Positions 43,938 to 52,317 of a DNA stretch of 64,000 nt are shown one piece after another. Where the stretch lies: NCBI RefSeq assembly GCF_037023145.1, contig NZ_CP146092.1, positions 806,001-870,000 on the forward strand. Direction: 5' to 3'. Source of the stretch: Ralstonia sp. RRA. Lineage in GTDB: Bacteria > Pseudomonadota > Gammaproteobacteria > Burkholderiales > Burkholderiaceae. Made by a program: the position numbers and the translations under genes. The notes under the pieces are model-generated. The model worked only from the letters and a program-made list of their open reading frames with translations. It searched no databases and was not told the origin of the DNA. The first letter of the stretch is position 1. Each line of letters opens with the position of its first letter.

Positions 43938-44323
43938 GTGACGTGCGCTATCTGAACGCACCGGACTTGCGTCCACCTGCGGGGCACTATTCGCACGTCG
44001 TCTGTGCGAATGGCTTCGTGTTTGTGGCGGGGCAGATTCCCGTCACGCCCACGGGTGAAAAGCTGGTCGATGCGCCGTTCGAGGCGCAGGTGCGGCAGGT
44101 GCTCGCCAACCTTGATGCGGTGCTTGCCGTCGCCGGCACGGATCGTTCGCGCCTCGTGCAGGTGCGTGTGTATGTGACCGACATGGAAACGCACTGGCCA
44201 GCCTTCGATGCGCTGTACCGCGAATGGATTGGCGAGTTGCGCCCGGCGCGCGCCGTGGTGCCGGTGCCGACGCTGCACTACGGACTGGCTGTCGAGATTG
44301 AGGCGACCGCGCTGGCAGGGTGA
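43934..44323 (+). CDS. RidA family protein (enamine/imine deaminase)
   Basis: A 129-residue protein of the RidA/YjgF/UK114 fold. GHYSHVVCANGFVFVAGQIP and RVYVTDMETHWPAFDALYREWIG match the family, and the Arg in the PARAVVPVP segment corresponds to the substrate-binding arginine. RidA proteins hydrolyse reactive enamine/imine intermediates made by PLP dehydratases, so its ATGA overlap with the ammonia-lyase gene makes functional sense. Probably cytoplasmic trimer. Confidence 0.92.
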   Translation: MSDVRYLNAPDLRPPAGHYSHVVCANGFVFVAGQIPVTPTGEKLVDAPFEAQVRQVLANLDAVLAVAGTDRSRLVQVRVYVTDMETHWPAFDALYREWIGELRPARAVVPVPTLHYGLAVEIEATALAG

Positions 44324-44476
44324 CGCAAACGCTTGGCGTTGATGTGTGTCAGGCAAAGCGCAACGCGCGGCAGTTGATCTCCGTGCGTTTGCCGGCCATT
44401 GTTGCAAAATGGTCGACATATCTGCCGAGGCACGAGCCTTGGCAAAACCCTGACGAACACGCCCCCAACGCCAGCC

Positions 44477-45349
44477 ATGACCCAGCCTACGCGGCAACTC
44501 ACGCAGGAAGATGTACCGATCGGCCAGCCACTGCCGTTTGCCCTGGCGGACAGCGGTGGGCGGCTGCTCTTGCCGGCCGGGGTGGTGGTGCCCGACACGG
44601 AAGATGCGCGACTGTTGTTTCATCATGGCCCCGTGATGGTCTCCGACCAGCCGGGCGATGCCACCGTTGCTCCATCGGGTGATGCAGCGGAGGGCAAACC
44701 GCGCTTGGGGGCGACCGGCCTGTCGATCGGCACCATCCTGCAGGTTCAGGAGAAATCCGCCCCAGTGCGAGGCCCGTTGCCGTGCCGCTTGATTGGCTAC
44801 ATCGAAGGCGAGGCACTGTTCATCACGCAGCCCGCCGATGCCAAGCGCACGCTGCGTCCTGAGATGCGTGACGTGCTGCTGCTGCGCGGATTCTCCGGGC
44901 GCGCGGTGGTCAGCATGCTGTGCAGCGTGGTGGCGTCAGGGCAGTTTCCCTCGCCCTACATCGTCCTTGCGATGCCGACCAAGGTGCACAAGGTGCAACT
45001 GCGCAAGGCAAAGCGCGTGCAGGTCCGCATCGGCGCGACGATGCGTGCGGAGGGGCAACCGGCAACGGCCGCGGATCGTGTCGCCATCATCCGCGATATC
45101 TGCCTCAACGGTGCGCTGGTGCAAAGCGTGGGCGCAGCGTTCCAACCGGGCGATTGGCTGAATCTGGACTTCAGCGCCTATGTGGATGGGCAGCAAGAAG
45201 ACTTCTCCATCACGGGGCGTGTTGCCAGCGGCTCACCGGCGCTGGGTGCGCCGACGTCTGCGTTTCCGTCGTTTGGCGTGGAGTTCTCGCTCTCGAAAGA
45301 GCAGACGGCGCGGCTATCGCGCCTGATCATCGAGCGGCTGGACGAGTAA
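44477..45349 (+). CDS. PilZ domain protein, YcgR-like c-di-GMP receptor
   Basis: A 290-residue protein. The N-terminal part (about 75-175) looks like the YcgR N-domain (SIGTILQVQ and CRLIGYIEGEALFITQP), and the C-terminal part is a PilZ domain with RKAKRVQVR (about 180-188, the RxxxR element) and DICLNGA, which matches the D/NxSxxG motif except that Cys replaces Ser. Such proteins bind c-di-GMP and often slow the flagellar motor. No flagellar gene is adjacent. The start at 44477 is the first ATG fitting the conserved region. Confidence 0.85.
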   Translation: MTQPTRQLTQEDVPIGQPLPFALADSGGRLLLPAGVVVPDTEDARLLFHHGPVMVSDQPGDATVAPSGDAAEGKPRLGATGLSIGTILQVQEKSAPVRGPLPCRLIGYIEGEALFITQPADAKRTLRPEMRDVLLLRGFSGRAVVSMLCSVVASGQFPSPYIVLAMPTKVHKVQLRKAKRVQVRIGATMRAEGQPATAADRVAIIRDICLNGALVQSVGAAFQPGDWLNLDFSAYVDGQQEDFSITGRVASGSPALGAPTSAFPSFGVEFSLSKEQTARLSRLIIERLDE

Positions 45350-45356
45350 GCCGCGC

Positions 45357-46247
45357 CTACGCCGTCTCCGCCAGCATCGTCTCCAGCAGCCACGCGCCGG
45401 CCTGGCCGAGCGTGCGCCTGCGTGACCACACCACATCGACCGGTATATGGCGGGGCCAGCCGCGCGCGCGCACCTCGTGCAAGCGGTCGGCGGCAAAGTG
45501 GTCGACCAGCCAGCGCGGCAGCTCCGTCCAGCCGAAGCCCAGCACGGCCATTTCCAGCAGCATCAGATAGCTCGGCGCAGACCACCGGCGCAGGCTGCGC
45601 ACGGGCGTGGTCTCCGCACGGGGCCCCACCGGATCGACAAAGGTGTTCAGGCGCAGTTCGCGCGTCTCGCGCAGCACCGTGTGCGGCACTTCCGCGTCGC
45701 CGTATTGCGCGAACGGATGCTGCCGCCCGACGAACAGGCCAATCTCCGACTGCTCGGCAATGGTGGCCGCGCCAATGTCGGGCGGATAAGTCGGTTGTGT
45801 TGCCACCAGCCCCAGTTGCGCACGGCCCTGCTGGATGATGTCGAGCACATCTTCGTACTCGGCGATCAGGCATTCGAGTTCCAGGTCGGGAAAGCGCTGT
45901 TCAAGCGCAGCGAGGGTCTGCTCGTAGCGGTCGGACTGGTATGTGTCGGACACCACCAGGGTGAGGCGCGCCTCCAGGCCGCCGGCCATCTGCGCGGCCA
46001 TGCGGTCCATCTGCTCGCCGGCTTCAAGCACGCGGCGCACCTGCGTGAGCATGGCGTGGCCGGCTTCGGTCAGGGTCGGCTGACGTGTGCTGCGGTCGAA
46101 CAGCGTCAGGCCCAGGTCGATCTCCAGGTTGCCGATCGCCTCGCTGATGGTCGATTGCCGTTTGCCCAGCTTGCGCGCCGCTGCCGAGAACGAACCGAGC
46201 GTGGCGGCTTCTGCAAAGGCCAGCAGCGCTTCAGGGGAGTGACGCAT
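45357..46247 (-). CDS. LysR family transcriptional regulator (probable PACE efflux regulator)
   Basis: A 296-residue LysR protein: helix-turn-helix at about 5-60 (LLAFAEAATLGSFSAAARKLGKRQSTISEAIGNLE) and a C-terminal effector domain. It is divergent from the PACE efflux gene, the arrangement known for AceR-AceI in Acinetobacter. A TATCGG-N5-CCGATA dyad lies 33 bases upstream of its start. GGAG precedes the ATG at 46247; longer upstream starts would run across the operator. Confidence 0.9.
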   Translation of the reverse strand: MRHSPEALLAFAEAATLGSFSAAARKLGKRQSTISEAIGNLEIDLGLTLFDRSTRQPTLTEAGHAMLTQVRRVLEAGEQMDRMAAQMAGGLEARLTLVVSDTYQSDRYEQTLAALEQRFPDLELECLIAEYEDVLDIIQQGRAQLGLVATQPTYPPDIGAATIAEQSEIGLFVGRQHPFAQYGDAEVPHTVLRETRELRLNTFVDPVGPRAETTPVRSLRRWSAPSYLMLLEMAVLGFGWTELPRWLVDHFAADRLHEVRARGWPRHIPVDVVWSRRRTLGQAGAWLLETMLAETA

Positions 46248-46279
46248 GGTTGGCTCCAGGTGGCGGTGTCCGCTCAATA

Positions 46280-46296
46280 TATCGGAAAAACCGATA
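46280..46296. promoter_or_regulatory. Candidate LysR operator for the PACE efflux gene
   Basis: Perfect arms TATCGG (46280-46285) and CCGATA (46291-46296) around AAAAA, followed by a partial repeat ACTATCGA. It is the only clear dyad in the 112-base divergent region. Confidence 0.6.
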
Positions 46297-46359
46297 CTAT
46301 CGAACTGGATAAACTGGCTTCCGCCGATGAAAATCACGCCCATTCATCGGAGTCCTGTC

Positions 46360-46797
46360 ATGCAAGTCCCAGCCAAAACCCCTGTTGAGCGCGTCTTCCA
46401 CGCGCTGAGCTTCGAGCTTCTCGCCACCATCATTTGCGCGCCGCTGTTCAGCTGGCTGATGGGCGTGTCGCTTGCCCACATGGGTGCACTGACACTCATG
46501 TTTGCCGGCGTCGCGATGGTGTGGAACATGATCTTCAACGCGCTCTTCGAGCGTGTGGAGCATCGCTACAAGCTCTCGCGCACGCTGGCCGTGCGTGTGG
46601 TGCATGCCTGCCTGTTCGAGGGCGGCCTGGTCATCATGCTGGTGCCGCTGGGCGCGTGGTGGCTGAACGTGAGCCTGTGGGAAGCCTTCGTGATCGACAT
46701 CGGCATCATGCTGTTCTTCCTGCCGTACACGTTCTTCTTCAACCTCGCCTACGACCACTTGCGGGCCCGCTGGATGGCGCGCCGCGCGCTGGCCTGA
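46360..46797 (+). CDS. PACE family (AceI-like) efflux transporter
   Basis: A 145-residue protein with four membrane helices arranged as two bacterial transmembrane pair repeats. ERVFHALSFELLATIICAPL begins repeat 1, with the conserved membrane Glu, and RVVHACLFEGGLVIMLVPL begins repeat 2. The length equals that of AceI (about 144 residues), which exports chlorhexidine, other biocides and short diamines by proton antiport. GGAG lies 9 bases before the ATG. The divergent LysR gene is the likely inducer-responsive regulator. Confidence 0.92.
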   Translation: MQVPAKTPVERVFHALSFELLATIICAPLFSWLMGVSLAHMGALTLMFAGVAMVWNMIFNALFERVEHRYKLSRTLAVRVVHACLFEGGLVIMLVPLGAWWLNVSLWEAFVIDIGIMLFFLPYTFFFNLAYDHLRARWMARRALA

Positions 46798-46822
46798 GAT
46801 TCCGGCCTAGGGCAAACGACGC

Positions 46823-46846
46823 AGCGCGCTGGATGGCGCGCTTTCT
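46823..46846 (+). terminator. Probable terminator after the PACE gene
   Basis: Arms AGCGCGC (46823-46829) and GCGCGCT (46836-46842) are followed by TTCT; the T-run is short. A TATAAT at 46846-46851, possible -10 box of the LuxR-type gene, follows directly. Confidence 0.5.
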
Positions 46847-46919
46847 ATAATGAAATCCCTTTTTGCAATGGGTCCTTCGGGGCGCACCGGCCGTAGGCTG
46901 CTGCGCCCGTATTCCATCC

Positions 46920-47558
46920 ATGCCGCGTTTTGCCGCCATGCCATCCCATGCCTCGGCAACCGTGCTGCGCCGGTGTTACGAGTCGGCGTGCGCGGGTGAT
47001 GCCGTGGGCATCATGAACGTGCTGCGCGATGTCTGCAGCGCGGATCATGCTGCGGCCATGGTCCGCTGGCGGGTGGATGGCCGCTTGCACTGGGCGGCCT
47101 CGCACGGTGCGCATACAGCGGATTTGCTATTACAGGCGGCACGTTGCGACGGGGTGGATGCCTGGCCGCTGGCCGATGCGGAAGTGCGCGGTGCGGTGTG
47201 GCTGGACTATCGCGTGCACGGCGTACCGCTGTCGCCCAAGCGTTCTGCGCCGCGGGATCTGCTGCCGCATCTTGCGCAAGCGCTGCCGCTTTGCTGGCAA
47301 CGCATTGCGGCCCGCGCCGGCATTGCGCCTGCGCAATCCCCCAGCCTGTGGCTGACCGGCGCGTTTCACCTCACACCGCGTGAAGTCGACGTGGCCGATC
47401 TCCTTGCGCGCGGAGCAGATCCGGCTTGCATTGCGCGCACGCTGGGTATTTCACTCGACACAGTGCGCACGCACCTCAAGCACGTCTATCGCAAGACCAA
47501 CACGCACAGCCAGTGCGATGTGGTGCGGCTGATGCTGGCGTCCTCTGTGCGTCGCTAG
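46920..47558 (+). CDS. LuxR-type HTH transcriptional regulator
   Basis: A 212-residue protein with a C-terminal LuxR/FixJ helix-turn-helix (about 150-205: LTPREVDVADLLARGADPACIARTLGISLDTVRTHLKHVYRKTNTHSQCDVVRLML). The N-terminal region is not a standard receiver or autoinducer domain that I can name. A TATAAT at 46846 probably starts its transcript. The start codon is uncertain: ATG 46920 is used, ATG 46938 and TTG 46863 are alternatives. No autoinducer synthase gene is nearby. Confidence 0.8.
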   Translation: MPRFAAMPSHASATVLRRCYESACAGDAVGIMNVLRDVCSADHAAAMVRWRVDGRLHWAASHGAHTADLLLQAARCDGVDAWPLADAEVRGAVWLDYRVHGVPLSPKRSAPRDLLPHLAQALPLCWQRIAARAGIAPAQSPSLWLTGAFHLTPREVDVADLLARGADPACIARTLGISLDTVRTHLKHVYRKTNTHSQCDVVRLMLASSVRR

Positions 47559-47633
47559 GCAGACGTTTGCGCGGTGGCGCAACACACATCCGCGTCGGCA
47601 GCAACGCATCAGGAATGGACTGCTGCACCTGCA

Positions 47634-47852
47634 TCACGCGGTCGCCATCGGCGGCCGTTCGGCGGAGGGGGTGCCGTCCTTGAAGAGGGTTTGCAGTTGC
47701 GTGCGCAGCTCGGGCGAGTCGGTGTGCTTGTGCACGGACACAGCGTGCTGCACGGCTGCCTCCAGCAACTCGGCATCGCTGTCGGCGCTGATGGCGACCG
47801 AGCAGTTGTTCTCGCTGGGGAAGGCGCGGCAATCGATGTAGCGGCGGCCCAT
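47634..47852 (-). CDS. DUF1059 domain protein
   Basis: A 72-residue protein matching the DUF1059 family: MGRRYIDCRAFPSENNCSVA with two Cys, then ISADSDAELLEAAVQHAVSVHKHTDSPELR. These small proteins are widespread and their function is not known; the Cys and His residues could bind a metal. AGGAG lies 8 bases before the ATG. It is a single gene. Confidence 0.85.
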   Translation of the reverse strand: MGRRYIDCRAFPSENNCSVAISADSDAELLEAAVQHAVSVHKHTDSPELRTQLQTLFKDGTPSAERPPMATA

Positions 47853-47970
47853 GGCGATACTCCTGAAATGACGAGGGCGCGCGCAGTGTGATGCCGGTCG
47901 CGCGTACTCTCGTTATAGGTCTGCCGGGAAGCCGTCGTCGTCCCCCGTATGGGGTAAGGCGGTGACGCAG

Positions 47971-48933
47971 TTATCGCGATGCTGACATCGTTGGGGTGGT
48001 GTTGGTGCCGCGGATGAACGCGAGGATCGCATCGCCCACACTTTGGTCCGGCGTGTTGAGCGAGAAGATCGTCGACAGGTGGTTGTGCCCCGCCAGGCGC
48101 ACGAACGACGCACAGCGGTCCAGCCGGCAGCGCGCTTGCTGTAGCTGCAGGGCCTGGCGTTCGAATGGCTGTGGTTCCAACGCGCTGACCGCAATCAGCA
48201 TTGGCAGACCGGTTTGCACGAGCCCTGGGAATGCGGAGCGCTCGGTATAGCGGTTCGGGTCGTCACCAAAGTACGCCTTGAGCGGTGCGCTCGGTTCCGA
48301 GGTGGTCGGGTCGAAGATGTTGGCCGACAGAAAGATTGCGCCTGCCAGCCCCACACCCGATGACCCATGGAACTGCGCTTGCCCCACATAAGAGGCCGCC
48401 AGCGACCCGCCTGCCGAGTGCCCGAGCAGATAGACCCGCTGCGGGTCACCACCTTGCGCGGCGATGTTCTCCTGCACCCAGCGCACGGCCAGGCCGACAT
48501 CTTCGGTGCCGGCGGGCCACGGATTCTGCGGGGCCAGTCGATGGTTGATGTTCACGCCCACCATGCCGTGCTGCGTGGCCCACAGCATCACGTTGTCGTA
48601 GAAGGGGCTGCCGGCTGCGTGCTTGTCGCCGCCGACGAAGCCGCCGCCATGCACGAAGATCAGCACAGGGCGCGGCGTAGTGGAGGGGCCTTCCGGTGTG
48701 AAGACGTCGAGCTTCTGTGCGGCGTTCTTGCCATAGCTCACGTCGCGCGTGACGCGTGCGCCGGCGTACGACTGGTTCTTCAGCGTGGGTGCATACAGCG
48801 CGGTGACGGTGGGCAGGTCGATGGAGCGACCCATCGCCTTGAGCTTGTCGGCAATCGTGGGCGGTACCTGGGCGGTGGCGTGCAGTGCAACGAGTGCAAG
48901 GGTGCCGGCGAGGGCGCTGCAAAGGCGCATCAT
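47971..48933 (-). CDS. Secreted alpha/beta hydrolase, carboxylesterase/lipase (HSL-like)
   Basis: A 320-residue exported esterase. A signal peptide (about 1-22, ending HATAQ) precedes the hydrolase fold. HGGGFVGG is the oxyanion-hole motif of the HSL/BD-FAE group; GHSAGG carries the catalytic Ser; a late Asp and AGHNHLS with His complete the triad. It resembles the BD-FAE/carboxylesterase family (KLDVFTPEG near residue 75). ATG 48933 or 48930 is the start; the upstream TTG lacks support. Substrate: short-chain esters, uncertain. Confidence 0.88.
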   Translation of the reverse strand: MMRLCSALAGTLALVALHATAQVPPTIADKLKAMGRSIDLPTVTALYAPTLKNQSYAGARVTRDVSYGKNAAQKLDVFTPEGPSTTPRPVLIFVHGGGFVGGDKHAAGSPFYDNVMLWATQHGMVGVNINHRLAPQNPWPAGTEDVGLAVRWVQENIAAQGGDPQRVYLLGHSAGGSLAASYVGQAQFHGSSGVGLAGAIFLSANIFDPTTSEPSAPLKAYFGDDPNRYTERSAFPGLVQTGLPMLIAVSALEPQPFERQALQLQQARCRLDRCASFVRLAGHNHLSTIFSLNTPDQSVGDAILAFIRGTNTTPTMSASR

Positions 48934-49004
48934 GCTGTCCAAAACGAGAGAAGGATGCGTGATCCTACTTGCTTTGGCGGTCTTCCGGTGAGCGGGCAGG
49001 CGAC

Positions 49005-49556
49005 TCAGTGCACTTCCTTCAAGCCGTTCCTTTTCAGCACCATGTTGACCGTGCTGCCCATCTGCATGGAGTAGGCGAACATGCCTCTCATCAGCATTTG
49101 CTGATTCGCGGGGGAGTTCATGGCGGTCTGGTATTTCTGGTAGACCGGATCGTTCATGACTTTGACGAGGTGCGTCAACTCCGAAACCGTCATTGCTTGT
49201 GTTGCACCCCGAATCGATGTGTCCATCGGGCCGCCGGGCTCTAGGGTCAGTGCAGTCACTTCATCGGCAACCTGCTTTCGAATGTCGCGCCAGTTGATGT
49301 CGGGTTCCAGGTTGGCGTGCTGGGCAGCGCGGATCATGGAGTCGAGCAGGGGCGAGTCGTCTGCCATGTGGTAGCTGTGCACGACAGACTTGATAACCTC
49401 GTTCGTCAATTGCTCGCGCGCCGGATCATCCGCATGGCTTGGCGTGCTATGCCACACCAGGATGCTGGCGCATGCCGATAGCAGCAGCGCTTTGCACAAC
49501 GCAGGGCGCGCGATGATCTGCTGCCCACCAAGAGCCGTCTTGTGTGTGGATGGCAT
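49005..49556 (-). CDS. Exported hypothetical protein, DUF2059-like
   Basis: A 183-residue protein with a signal peptide (about 20-42, ending SHA) and a largely helical mature part. HLVKVMNDPVYQKYQTAMNSPANQQML in its second half recalls the ELxxFYxSPxGQK region of DUF2059 proteins, but the match is loose. It is periplasmic by prediction. It is followed at a distance by the esterase gene on the same strand. Function unknown. Confidence 0.68.
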   Translation of the reverse strand: MPSTHKTALGGQQIIARPALCKALLLSACASILVWHSTPSHADDPAREQLTNEVIKSVVHSYHMADDSPLLDSMIRAAQHANLEPDINWRDIRKQVADEVTALTLEPGGPMDTSIRGATQAMTVSELTHLVKVMNDPVYQKYQTAMNSPANQQMLMRGMFAYSMQMGSTVNMVLKRNGLKEVH

Positions 49557-49666
49557 GTGGTCCCCCCCGGTCGGGTGCCCCCGGCTGGACTTGTTGACGG
49601 GAGTCTCGGGTGTTCTATGCCAAGGCGGAGCAGTCTGCCATACGCCGTTCGGCCGAGGTGATGGTT

Positions 49667-50068
49667 TCAGGCTTCAGCCACCTTGGCTCCACGCTCCTTC
49701 AACAGCTCGCGCAGCACCGAGCGGTGGCAATGCGCTTCGTCCTCGCAATAGCAGCCGACGGAGAGATTGGTCTGGTGTGACAGCGCGGCCAGCATGTCGA
49801 GCAGGCGCGCGGCATCGCCGTCTCGCATTTCCGTGCGGAAGTGGCGCACGAAGGTCTGCCAGCCTTTCTCGTCATGCGCCGCCTGTGCAGCCTGGGCCTG
49901 CTTGACGAGTTCCGGCGTGGGCGAGAGCAGCGGCATCCAGACATCGTAGAAGTCGCGGCTGGCGAATTCTTCCTTGGGCACGCCGCGCGGCGGGCGTCGC
50001 ACGGTGCCGATACGCAGGCCTTCATCGGGGGAGCGCGGCTCACCAAGGCGGACGATACGTAGGGTCAT
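49667..50068 (-). CDS. DUF488 family protein
   Basis: A 133-residue protein of the DUF488 family: RIVRLGEPRSPDEGLRIGTVRRPPRGVPK near the start, FYDVWMPLLSP, and a C-terminal CYCEDEAHCHRSVL motif with three cysteines and a histidine, typical of the family. Function unknown. It follows the binding-protein gene by 46 bases on the same strand and may be co-transcribed by read-through. Confidence 0.88.
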   Translation of the reverse strand: MTLRIVRLGEPRSPDEGLRIGTVRRPPRGVPKEEFASRDFYDVWMPLLSPTPELVKQAQAAQAAHDEKGWQTFVRHFRTEMRDGDAARLLDMLAALSHQTNLSVGCYCEDEAHCHRSVLRELLKERGAKVAEA

Positions 50069-50113
50069 GGGATGTCTCCGTTTGGGATGCCGCGCTTTGT
50101 TGTTGATGCCTGC

Positions 50114-51142
50114 TTATGAACCCTGCCGGTTCTGCACCGTCGGGAAGAACAGGTCCTTCCACGCGGCCGGCTTGTTCTTGATGGTGCCCACGCGCTGCAT
50201 GAACTCAGCATAGTGCGCGACACCCACCGGGGCGGTCGTGAAGCGCGAGTCCGGGTCGTCGAGGATCTTCTTCACCTCGTCCGGCGAGCTCTTCACCTTC
50301 GATTGCGCGATGTAGATCTGCGCCGCCTTCGTCTTGTCTTTGGCGATGAGCGCGTTGGCTTCATCCAGCGCCGCCACGAATGCCGCCGACAGCTTTGGGT
50401 TGGCGTCGTAGAACTTCTTGCTGGTGTAGGTCATGTCCAGCGTGATGTTGCCGAGCACGTCGACCGTGTTGAACACGCGGTGCAGGCCCGGTGCGGCGGC
50501 CTCGGTGTACGAGAACGGCGGCGAGGCCATGTGGCTGTTGATCTGGCTGCCGCCGGCCAGCATGACTGCGGTGGCATCCGGGTGCGGCAGCGGTACGGTG
50601 ATCGGGTCGAGCTTGTTGAACTGCTTGTCGCCGAAGGTTTTGGCGGCCGCCATTTGCAGCACCACGGCCGGCAGCGAGGTCTTGATGCCTGGCACGGCGA
50701 TGCGGTCTTTGTCGGAGAAGTCCGCCAGCGTCTTTACGTTCGGGTTGCGCGTCATCAGGTACATCGATGATGAGCTGAGCGACGACAGGCCGCGGACTTC
50801 CATGGCGCTGCCGCGGGTTTTGTCCCATAGCGTGAGGAAGCCTGGGACGCCGAGTGAGGCGATGTCCAATGCGCCGGAGAGCATGGCGTCGTTGATGACG
50901 TTGCCGCCGTCCAGGATGCGGTAGCTGGCCTTTACGTCGCCCAGGCCGGCGGCCTTGGCTTGCTTCTCTAGCAGGTGCTCGCTGGCCATCACCATGATGG
51001 GCAGGTAGAGGATGCCGTAGCCGTGGGAGATGCGGACTTCTTTGGCTTCTGCATGGGCAGCGGTGATGGCGCCGCCGAAGAGCGATGTTGCCAGTGTGGC
51101 GGCCATGGTCAGGCGTAGGACGTTGCGGCGGGTTTGCTGCAT
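50114..51142 (-). CDS. ABC transporter substrate-binding protein, nitrate/sulfonate/taurine type
   Basis: A 342-residue periplasmic protein with a signal peptide (1-30, RRNVLRLTMAATLATSLFGG to AHAEA) and the NMT1/SsuA-like fold: GYGILYLPIMVMASEHLLEKQA at the mature end and DADATAVMLAGGSQINSHM-type ligand region. AAGGAG precedes ATG 51142. It belongs with the ATPase and permease upstream on the same strand but is separated from the permease by a 281-base repeat element. Relatives import sulfonates, nitrate, phthalate or other aromatic acids; the adjacent Rieske oxygenase favours an aromatic acid. Confidence 0.88.
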   Translation of the reverse strand: MQQTRRNVLRLTMAATLATSLFGGAITAAHAEAKEVRISHGYGILYLPIMVMASEHLLEKQAKAAGLGDVKASYRILDGGNVINDAMLSGALDIASLGVPGFLTLWDKTRGSAMEVRGLSSLSSSSMYLMTRNPNVKTLADFSDKDRIAVPGIKTSLPAVVLQMAAAKTFGDKQFNKLDPITVPLPHPDATAVMLAGGSQINSHMASPPFSYTEAAAPGLHRVFNTVDVLGNITLDMTYTSKKFYDANPKLSAAFVAALDEANALIAKDKTKAAQIYIAQSKVKSSPDEVKKILDDPDSRFTTAPVGVAHYAEFMQRVGTIKNKPAAWKDLFFPTVQNRQGS

Positions 51143-51206
51143 GGGGTGTCTCCTTGTTGTTTGTTGGGGGTGCATTCGTGGTTTCGTCCCCTGCCGGGGC
51201 CGACTC

Positions 51207-51362
51207 ACTTTCTCTGTCTTGCCAGAGAAAGTAAGCAAAGAGAGGCGCGCCCAAGATGGCGACCCATCCCTTGAATTTCTGTCGCAGGGAGGGAAGGGAG
51301 GCAAACTCGCTTCGCTCAAACAGCCTCCCTTCTTTTTCCTCCCTGCAACAGAAATTCAAGGC
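51207..51362. repeat. Intergenic repeat element with two inverted repeats
   Basis: A perfect 10-base dyad ACTTTCTCTG-N6-CAGAGAAAGT (51207-51232) is followed by a long hairpin: CCTTGAATTTCTGT (51269-51282) pairs with ACAGAAATTCAAGG (51349-51362) with a single mismatch beyond, then GCAGGGAGG with CCTCCCTGC and GAAGGGAGGC with GCCTCCCTTC toward a loop of about 20 bases. It lies between permease and binding-protein genes. AGAGAAAGTAAGCAAAGAG is a phrase I associate with dispersed repeats in Ralstonia and relatives. Confidence 0.65.
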
Positions 51363-51423
51363 GCCATCAAGGGCAGGAACGTCAAAGGCCAAACCGTCGG
51401 GGCGCCTTTGTGGGCGCCAATGC

Positions 51424-52317
51424 TTAGTTCTGCATGCCCCAGCGCTTCACGGTGCGCGCTTCCAGCGTGCGGAACACTAGGTTCTCCACCAGCAGGCCGA
51501 TGATGATGACGGTCAGCAGGCCGGCAAACACTTCTGGAATTTGCAGCTGGTTCTTGTTCTCGTAGATGTACCAGCCGAGGCCGCCTTGGCCGGAGCTGAC
51601 GCCAAACACCAGTTCCGATGCAATCAGCGTGCGCCATGCAAACGCCCAGCCGATCTTCAGGCCGGTGAGGATGGAGGGGAACGCGGCCGGGATCAGGATC
51701 TTGGTCAGGTACCCCATGCCCGACAGGCCGTAGTTGCGGCCCACCATGCGCAGTGTGTTCGACACCGACAGGAAGCCTGCATGCGTGTTGAGCGACACGG
51801 CCCACACCACCGAGTGCACGATCACGAAGATCAGGCTGCCGTTGCCCAGGCCAAACCACACCAGCGCGATCGGCAGCAGGGCAATGGCCGGTAGCGGGTT
51901 GAACATGGCGGTGAGCGTTTCCAGGAAGTCCTGGCCGAGGCGGTTGCTGATGCCGAGCACCACCAGTGCACACGATAGCGCCAGGCCCAGTGCATAGCCG
52001 GCGAGCAGGGTCTCCATGGACGTGCCGATGCGCGCAAACAGCGTGCCGCTGGCCAGGCCCGCCCATAGGGCCTGTGCTGTGTCGGAGAAGGTCGGCAGCA
52101 GCAGCGGATTGTCGAGCCAGCGTGCGCCGCCTTCCCACACGAGTGCCAGCACAATCAGGATCACCAGCTTGCGCAGCCATGCCTGTTCATACAAACGCTC
52201 GGCAATCGACAGCGGTTTTTCGACTACGCCGATACGCTCGAACGCCACAGGCGTGCGGTACACCGGCTCGCGATCGCTCACGTTGGCGGTGGGCATGGAA
52301 AGGGTCTCAGTCTGCAT
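51424..52317 (-). CDS. ABC transporter permease, nitrate/sulfonate/taurine type
   Basis: A 297-residue inner-membrane protein with six helices of the BPD_transp_1 family. The cytoplasmic EAA loop is recognisable around ASELVFGVSSGQGGLGWYIY. It forms the channel with the ATPase and binding protein on the same strand. Its start at 52317 overlaps the end of the ATPase gene by 11 bases, so the two are coupled. Substrate inferred only from neighbours. Confidence 0.9.
   Translation of the reverse strand: MQTETLSMPTANVSDREPVYRTPVAFERIGVVEKPLSIAERLYEQAWLRKLVILIVLALVWEGGARWLDNPLLLPTFSDTAQALWAGLASGTLFARIGTSMETLLAGYALGLALSCALVVLGISNRLGQDFLETLTAMFNPLPAIALLPIALVWFGLGNGSLIFVIVHSVVWAVSLNTHAGFLSVSNTLRMVGRNYGLSGMGYLTKILIPAAFPSILTGLKIGWAFAWRTLIASELVFGVSSGQGGLGWYIYENKNQLQIPEVFAGLLTVIIIGLLVENLVFRTLEARTVKRWGMQN

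Noticed and set aside
51256..51480. Short frame over the hairpin element between permease and binding-protein genes
   Set aside because: It lies wholly in the repeat, and its translation reads like repeat sequence rather than a folded protein.
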